DNA of 7,336 nt from NCBI GenBank assembly GCA_051011595.1, contig JBPCTQ010000112.1, forward strand, positions 1-7,336. The letters are read 5' to 3'. Below, in pieces: positions 5,610 through 7,336 of the stretch; position 1 is the stretch's first letter, and each line of letters opens with the position of its first letter. Below the pieces are notes generated by a model. It made no database searches, was not told the DNA's origin, and saw nothing but the letters and a program-made list of their open reading frames with translations. Source of the stretch: JAOUEE01 sp051011595 (GTDB lineage Bacteria > Actinomycetota > Acidimicrobiia > Acidimicrobiales > SHLQ01). Position numbers and translations under genes: made by a program.

Positions 5610-6503
5610 ATGCGAGTTCGAATCACCCTCATCGCCACCGCCAGCATCTCGATCACCGTGTTGTTGTTGGTTCTGTCGCTGCTGGCCAATGCCCCGGCCG
5701 CCGCCGATCAGCTGGCTCCGTCGTCGCCGTTTGCGTGGGGCTCCACCACGCTGGCCCCGGTTCCCGCTACCGATCTCGCCGCCCCGCAATCTCGCCTGCC
5801 GGCGATCGACCCGATCAACGCCGTGGCCCCCAATGTCGCGACCGACCCCAGCGACGTGGTGGCCGCCGAGACCCAGCCTTCGCCCCTGCAGCCTCCGAAG
5901 GTGCTGGTGGTGGGTGACTCCATCACGCAATCGGCACAGGTCGAGATCACCACTGCGCTGGGTCCCCACACCGAAGAGCTGGTGATCATGGCCTGGGGTG
6001 GCACGGCACCGTGTGATTGGGTCGGTCCTGTCGCCGAGACGGTGGCCGACTTCGACCCCGACATCGTGATCATCGAGTTCGCCGGCAACGATCTCACCCC
6101 GTGCATCGTCAGCACTCCCAGAGGCAGCGACGGCTACCTGGCCCGCTACTCCGAAGATGCTCGAGCTCTCACCACCGCGGCCGCGGCCAACGGCGCCGCC
6201 GTGCATTGGGCCTCGGTGCCGGTGATGGCCGACACGGTCTACGACGCCGTCACCGGTGAGCTGAACCAGATCTACCGCGAGCTCTCGCACACCCGCACAC
6301 TCATCCCCGTTCGTGACTCCGTTGCCGTGGACGGCGCCCTTTCGTTCACCGACACCTGCCGCTCGGCCGACGAATGCGGCGACGCCCCCATCGGCAGCAC
6401 CGTGGCCATCCGAGCCGACGATGGCCTGCACCTGACCCCATCCGGCTCGGCCCGCTTGGCCGCCACCTACGCAGAGGTCATCGCAACCGTCGGGGCGATC
6501 TGA
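5610..6503 (+). CDS. SGNH/GDSL-family hydrolase, membrane-anchored or secreted (copy 2)
   Basis: A 297-residue paralogue of the SGNH protein encoded at 3948-4787. A hydrophobic N-terminal segment (5-27) ends in APAAADQ, followed by a Pro/Ala-rich linker to about 95 that is some 17 residues longer than in copy 1 and not similar to it. The domain from 97 carries GDSIT (102-106, Ser104), WGG (129-131), AGND (158-161, Asn160) and DGLH (271-274). The four cysteines (135, 165, 250, 256) align with those of copy 1. The stretch VLVVGDSITQSAQVEITTA is identical in both proteins, and identity over the domain is well above half by eye. The ATG at 5610 aligns with the start of copy 1, but the only Shine-Dalgarno-like run (AGGGG, 5604-5608) is one base away, so initiation is unusual. 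It lies 57 bases after the Crp-type gene and may be co-transcribed with it. The gene ends 35 bases from the convergent HNH gene. Confidence 0.88.
   Translation: MRVRITLIATASISITVLLLVLSLLANAPAAADQLAPSSPFAWGSTTLAPVPATDLAAPQSRLPAIDPINAVAPNVATDPSDVVAAETQPSPLQPPKVLVVGDSITQSAQVEITTALGPHTEELVIMAWGGTAPCDWVGPVAETVADFDPDIVIIEFAGNDLTPCIVSTPRGSDGYLARYSEDARALTTAAAANGAAVHWASVPVMADTVYDAVTGELNQIYRELSHTRTLIPVRDSVAVDGALSFTDTCRSADECGDAPIGSTVAIRADDGLHLTPSGSARLAATYAEVIATVGAI
5901..5920 (+). repeat. direct repeat within the SGNH paralogues, copy 2
   Basis: Identical to 4188-4207 over 20 bases and in the same codon frame (VLVVGDS). The catalytic blocks of the two genes are more alike than the linkers, which have diverged fully. 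Confidence 0.7.
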
Positions 6504-6538
6504 GCTCGGGGCTGCCACCCGTCGTTTTCCGGCTGTCG

Positions 6539-7336
6539 TCATTCGAGTGGAGGGCCGCGACCCTGGTCGTCGCCGCCGGACGTTGGGGGGTCGGGTGGCT
6601 GGTGGGGTGATGGGAGGTCGGTGTCGAGTTGGCCGGCCGTTTTGAGTCGGTGGTGGTGTCTGCAGAGGTATTGGGTGTTCCAGAGGGCGAGCGGTCCGCC
6701 TTTCGCGTAATCCACCACCGCATGGTCCACGTCGAGGTGGGCGTCGTTGCTGCAGCCGGGTACGGCGCATTGGAGACCGCGGGCTTCGAGGGCGGTGCGC
6801 AACTCGGCGGGGACCGACCGGCCGTAGTGCACCACGGTGCGGGGGATGTTTCGGCGCAGCCGAAACTCCAAGGAACCCGAAGGGTTCCCGACATCCGTGC
6901 CGTCGCGGATGACGGCTTTGATGAACGGGTCGGCGTCGAAGTCCAATGCGACTTCAACCGGGACCGGGCCGACGCCGGTGATCTCGCAGGTTTCGCCGGA
7001 CAGGGTGTGGCCTCGTTTGGCGGCGGCCCAGTCGATGTGGAACACCAGTTCTCGTTTGGGCGGCACCACCGCCGGCTGATCCCCGTCGGTCCCTGCGCTG
7101 TCGGGGTCGCGGCTGATGAGTTGTTGGAGGGCGTCGAAACGGTAGGCCTCGACCGGTTCGCGCCGGCCCGCCTTGTATGCGGCGCTGAACCACGCGTCGC
7201 CCTGTTTGTAGATCCGTTTCTTCATCGCACCGATGTCTTCGGCGGTGCCTTTGGCCAACAGACAATGCGTGCCGTCGTGTTCGGTCCAGAACTTCACCGT
7301 CCGGTCCCGTTTGATGCGGGCATGGGTGGCCGCCTG
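6539..7336 (-). CDS. DUF222/HNH endonuclease-domain protein (13E12-like), 5' end beyond the window
   Basis: Reading leftward from the window edge gives 265 residues ending at a TGA at 6541-6539. The frame is open to the edge (QAATHARIKRDRTVKFWTE..), so the GTG at 7297 is almost certainly internal; these proteins usually have a long DUF222 region before this point. Visible parts, counted from that GTG: the end of DUF222 (1-65), a variable linker (66-82), the family-typical GETCEITGVGPVPVEVA (101-117), and an HNH nuclease domain with zinc-type cysteines C177/C182 and C212, the D191-H192 pair, N207 and the H214-H216 cluster (LCRHHH). The C-terminal tail is Pro/Gly-rich and probably disordered. 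The family is multicopy in many actinobacteria and was first noticed as the mycobacterial 13E12 repeat. Its role is unproven; nuclease activity is inferred from the complete HNH motif. Confidence 0.9.
   Translation of the reverse strand, partial: QAATHARIKRDRTVKFWTEHDGTHCLLAKGTAEDIGAMKKRIYKQGDAWFSAAYKAGRREPVEAYRFDALQQLISRDPDSAGTDGDQPAVVPPKRELVFHIDWAAAKRGHTLSGETCEITGVGPVPVEVALDFDADPFIKAVIRDGTDVGNPSGSLEFRLRRNIPRTVVHYGRSVPAELRTALEARGLQCAVPGCSNDAHLDVDHAVVDYAKGGPLALWNTQYLCRHHHRLKTAGQLDTDLPSPHQPPDPPTSGGDDQGRGPPLE

Noticed and set aside
6504..6538. Possible bidirectional terminator between the convergent SGNH and HNH genes
   Set aside because: The 35-base gap contains a short T-run but no convincing dyad.
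3903..6770. A 955-residue open frame on the minus strand
   Set aside because: It lies antisense to two SGNH genes and the Crp-type gene, all with clear family motifs. Its translation is Gly/Arg/His-rich low-complexity sequence with no recognisable domain, as expected of the complement of high-GC codons.

Overview
This window is high-GC DNA from an actinobacterium. Codon usage is dominated by G/C third positions. A DUF222/HNH (mycobacterial '13E12'-like) endonuclease-domain gene at the right edge and a possible KstR-type operator both point to Actinobacteria. A marine or environmental Acidimicrobiia/Ilumatobacter-like lineage would fit, but that placement is inference. No rRNA, tRNA, CRISPR array, insertion sequence or phage gene was seen.

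Left part (1-3635) is a small catabolic or lipid-type gene cluster arranged around one divergent promoter region. A thiolase-like (acetyl-CoA acetyltransferase family) gene runs leftward off the window. An apparent three-gene operon runs rightward: an acyl-CoA-dehydrogenase-fold flavoprotein of the hydroxylase (HsaA/DszC-like) type, a classical short-chain dehydrogenase whose start overlaps the previous stop (GTGA), and an extended-SDR 'epimerase-like' protein starting one base after the SDR stop. The promoter gap holds a 12-bp palindrome, AGAAC-CC-GTTCT, that matches the core of the KstR operator known from mycobacterial cholesterol catabolism. Together these suggest a regulated pathway for a steroid-like, polycyclic or branched CoA-linked substrate. 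The substrate itself cannot be read from sequence.

Middle gap (3636-3947) is 312 bases without a convincing gene. It is rich in hairpins: a terminator-like hairpin right after the operon, a 10-bp stem-loop, a pair of mutually exclusive stem-loops in GAGCGA-type repeat sequence, and a 6-bp hairpin ending 4 bases before the next start codon.

Right part (3948-6503) has two paralogous, membrane-anchored or secreted SGNH/GDSL-type hydrolases flanking a Crp/Fnr-family regulator, all on the + strand. The two enzymes share the full catalytic set and four cysteines and differ mainly in their N-terminal linkers. The regulator lacks the usual Arg in its phosphate-binding cassette. A perfect 10-bp inverted repeat separates the first SGNH gene from the regulator. 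The arrangement looks like a local duplication and may be a regulator-plus-surface-esterase module.

Right edge (6539-7336, minus strand) is a DUF222/HNH endonuclease-domain gene, convergent with the second SGNH gene and cut at its 5' end by the window.
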